NCBI RefSeq assembly: GCF_037975245.1
Contig: NC_092573.1
Location: 20,003,265 to 20,067,264 of the forward strand
Direction: 5' to 3'
DNA from: Apostichopus japonicus
Taxonomy: Eukaryota; Echinodermata; Holothuroidea; Aspidochirotida; Stichopodidae
DNA length: 64,000 nt
The first letter of the stretch is position 1, and each line of letters begins with the position of its first letter. Shown piece by piece: positions 61,731 through 64,000 of the stretch. The notes under the pieces are model-generated. The model saw only the letters and a list, made by a program, of their open reading frames with translations, did not search any database and was not told the origin of the DNA. Position numbers and translations under genes: made by a program.

Positions 61731-63934
61731 CAGCGACGTAGCCAGGAATTTGAAAGGGGGGGGAGCCCTTTTTGCGATTGATATGGATTTTCAAAGTTGT
61801 GGGCACGACTATCTGAGCGGAGCGCCACCATCGGTTGGCGCGGAGCGTACAAGAAATTTTTTGGTTTTACAAACCCCCAGATGGCCGGAAACGGCCCTTC
61901 CCTAGTGTTCATTCTGGTTCCCTGGCCTCTTGCTAACTTGAGACACCTCATTCAATATCACTTTTAAACCCAAAAAACAAACGAGTTAAAATAGTACGTA
62001 ATTCAAAAATACATAATGTATTAAAATTAGCAAGGTACACAAGGGCGGCGGAAGCACTTTTAATCTGGGGGGGGGGCACCGACGTCAAAGGGCACTTTGC
62101 AGAAATTCGATTGGACTGATGCAGCCTGATATTTAGTACCCTTTATAAATCTTGATGTATTATCTTATTTGCGTATACACATCACTCCATCAACGCCCCC
62201 CCCCCCCCCCCCGTCTTAGTAGTCTTACTTTTCAACTTCTGATACTTGTAGATACAAATATAGGCCAGAAATGTCTTTGATACAACCATAGCCAGTATTT
62301 GTCTTTGATACAACTGTAGCTAGTAAATGTTTATCGAAAAGGCTGTTTTGGAACTTGGAACGCCGATCGTGACAACAACAGGCAACAAAGTGCTGCAGCT
62401 CTATACATACAAAGTCTGTTAATCAACGATAGGCTTATTTGACTGTGGAATGTTCTCAACTGAAATTTTATCTGCGTAAACGGGTTCTTAAGTATATTAT
62501 AAAACTGACAAGATCGTATCCTAGCCTTTTTTTTTGGCGGGTAGAGTATTGAATGAAACGGCACGCGATATGAATGACAGCCTAGATGACAGAAGAATAG
62601 GTCACCTAATTTAGCCATAATCTTGCTACGTTCATTTCAATAGTTTTTCCTGTCTAGACTCTTAAACTCGTCCAGCAAGCTTATGGATTTGAATTATGGG
62701 TGTTTTAATAAAAAAGATAACTTGGCCAAAAAAAGTGTAGGCCCAGGCCTACAGTGCTACATACTGGCTACGCCCCTGATAGTTCTAAATTAGGATTAGA
62801 TCTCTTACTGAAATATCGCTGACCTAATAAGGTGATCAAGAGTACAAGTTTTATGTAGAAAAAGGGCACATTTTTAACCTGAGGAAAAGTGGGGGGGGGG
62901 GGGGCACTTGCCCCCTGTGCCCCCCGGTTCCTCCGCCCTTGAAGGTACATGTACAAAGTAGTCTTACTTTTCAACTTCTGATACTTGTAGATACAAAGAT
63001 AGTCCAGAAATGTCTTTGATACAACTGTAGCTAGTACATGTTTAAGTTAGCCTACTAAGAGAAGGCGAGAGCTATCCGACGATTGCCATCTGATGCAAAT
63101 TTCTCAAGTGTTTTCTCAACTGAAATATTATCTGCGTAAACGGGTTCTTAACTACATGTTAAAAAACTGACAAGATCGGATTTCGGCGGGTAGAGTGTTG
63201 AATGAAACTATCGTGCTACATACTGGCTATGCCCTGATCATATGATATCAGTATCAGCAGATTTTGTTTCCTGTTTAAATTCTTTTACATATTCTTTTAC
63301 ATAATATATCAGAAAGACAAACATAGTGCTCTTTTACAAGTTTTCCAGTAGGATGATTCTTGTTTATTGTCCAATGTCTGGACTTTAATACATTTGACGA
63401 ACTTAAGTGATGGACAATATAAACTTTCATATTTTGTAATACAGCCAGATATGCAGTGGCCTAAAAACAAATATCGTTATCGCAGTGTATTAGCAGTGTA
63501 ATAATTATTTATAGGAAGTGCGTATCACGTACGATTGCTAGCTTAGCTTCATAACATGCTGTTCATGCAACAACTTAGAACGACTCATTGAACGAACATT
63601 GTCGACGTTGTTGTGCATACAGTTCGTGACATTCCATAGAGTGCGGTTAGGTAGGCAATATGTATTTTATTACGCAGTGGCCAACTGTAGGCTTGTAATT
63701 GGCTATAAGCTAAATTTAGCTAATTGCATCTGCCAAACTAAGTAAGTAGTTGAATCAGTAGGCGTGAATATTACTACGATTTCAATCGAGTTAACGGAGC
63801 TGACGAGTATTCAAGATCAAAAGAGCACTGACAAAATACCATGCTAAAAAAACGACAGTTTAAAAAAAAAAAAATCGACACTGAAAGGGGGGGGGAGCGG
63901 TCGCTCCCCCTGCTCCCCCCTGGCTACGTCCCTG
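61731..63934. mobile_element. hAT-like element, 2.2 kb, with an inserted second element
   Basis: The left end is CAGCGACGTAGCCAGG, the right end (reverse strand) CAGGGACGTAGCCAGG. It is flanked by the perfect 8-bp duplication GGTAAATC (61723-61730 and 63935-63942). The 8-bp duplication and CAG-type ends fit the hAT superfamily. No transposase frame is visible. Confidence 0.8.
62040..62941. mobile_element. Inner hAT-like element, 902 bp
   Basis: Ends CAAGGGCGGCGGAA and (reverse strand) CAAGGGCGGAGGAA, flanked by the perfect 8-bp duplication AAGGTACA (62032-62039 and 62942-62949). It is inserted inside the element at 61731-63934. Parts of its interior (62215-62785) are repeated in the host element at 62957-63240, so the two are related. 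Non-coding. Confidence 0.85.
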
Positions 63935-64000
63935 GGTAAATCACAAAAGTACCGCACCTCCAATGTATTCGAGAGTATCCATTCTTTGTGTAATACAAAT

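Larger units (their letters stand above)
56603..64000. other. Repeat-rich region upstream of gene C
   Basis: No gene recognised. It holds the 373-bp tRNA-like array, (TA)n tracts and, from 61731, nested hAT-like elements. The stretch 59000-61700 is AT-rich, unremarkable and without convincing coding sequence. The missing first exon and promoter of gene C would be expected here or beyond the right edge. Confidence 0.55.

Overview
This window is eukaryotic genomic DNA from an animal. It shows spliced genes with GT-AG introns, tRNA-derived SINEs, a Penelope-like retroelement, hAT-like and TTAA-flanked DNA transposons, and long (TA)n, (TATG)n and poly(G)/poly(C) tracts. The species cannot be fixed from sequence alone. 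A marine invertebrate is my guess, possibly a non-vertebrate deuterostome, judging from the receptor family and repeat style.

The core content is a cluster of three ionotropic-glutamate-receptor-like (iGluR-like) genes. Gene A lies on + (13458-25447, 11 exons, 899 codons plus stop). Gene B lies on - (39560-29472, 11 exons, 896 codons plus stop). Gene C lies on - (56602-45574, ten exons found; the signal-peptide exon was not found in the window). A and B converge tail to tail across about 4 kb, and B and C are head-to-tail tandem copies. Exon boundaries were set by splice consensus, by reading-frame continuity and by matching exon lengths among the three genes. All three encode the full receptor layout: signal peptide (A, B), amino-terminal ANF-receptor-like domain, S1, M1, pore loop, M3, S2, M4 and a cytoplasmic tail.

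The unusual point is the channel core. The near-universal iGluR gating motif SYTANLAAF at the end of M3 is replaced by LYLFNLTFF (A), LYLWNLNTV (B) and LYLWNVNTV (C). The pore-tip Q/R position is Leu in A and Trp in B and C. Gene A keeps the canonical amino-acid-binding residues. B and C keep only the Arg and the Glu. All three proteins end in Trp-Leu. This looks like a divergent, locally expanded receptor family with altered gating and permeation, and in B and C a probably altered ligand.

Layout: 1-922 holds the possible 3' end of an upstream gene; 923-13457 is intergenic with MITEs and duplications; 13458-25447 is gene A; 25448-29471 is the A/B convergent spacer (22-bp minisatellite, two MITEs); 29472-39560 is gene B with a SINE, a fold-back and microsatellites in introns; 39561-45573 is a spacer with a Penelope-like element nested in a hAT-like element; 45574-56602 is gene C with nuclear-receptor half-site repeats, a trinucleotide tract and a 160-bp tandem array in introns; 56603-64000 holds a 373-bp tRNA-like tandem array and nested hAT-like elements, with no gene recognised.
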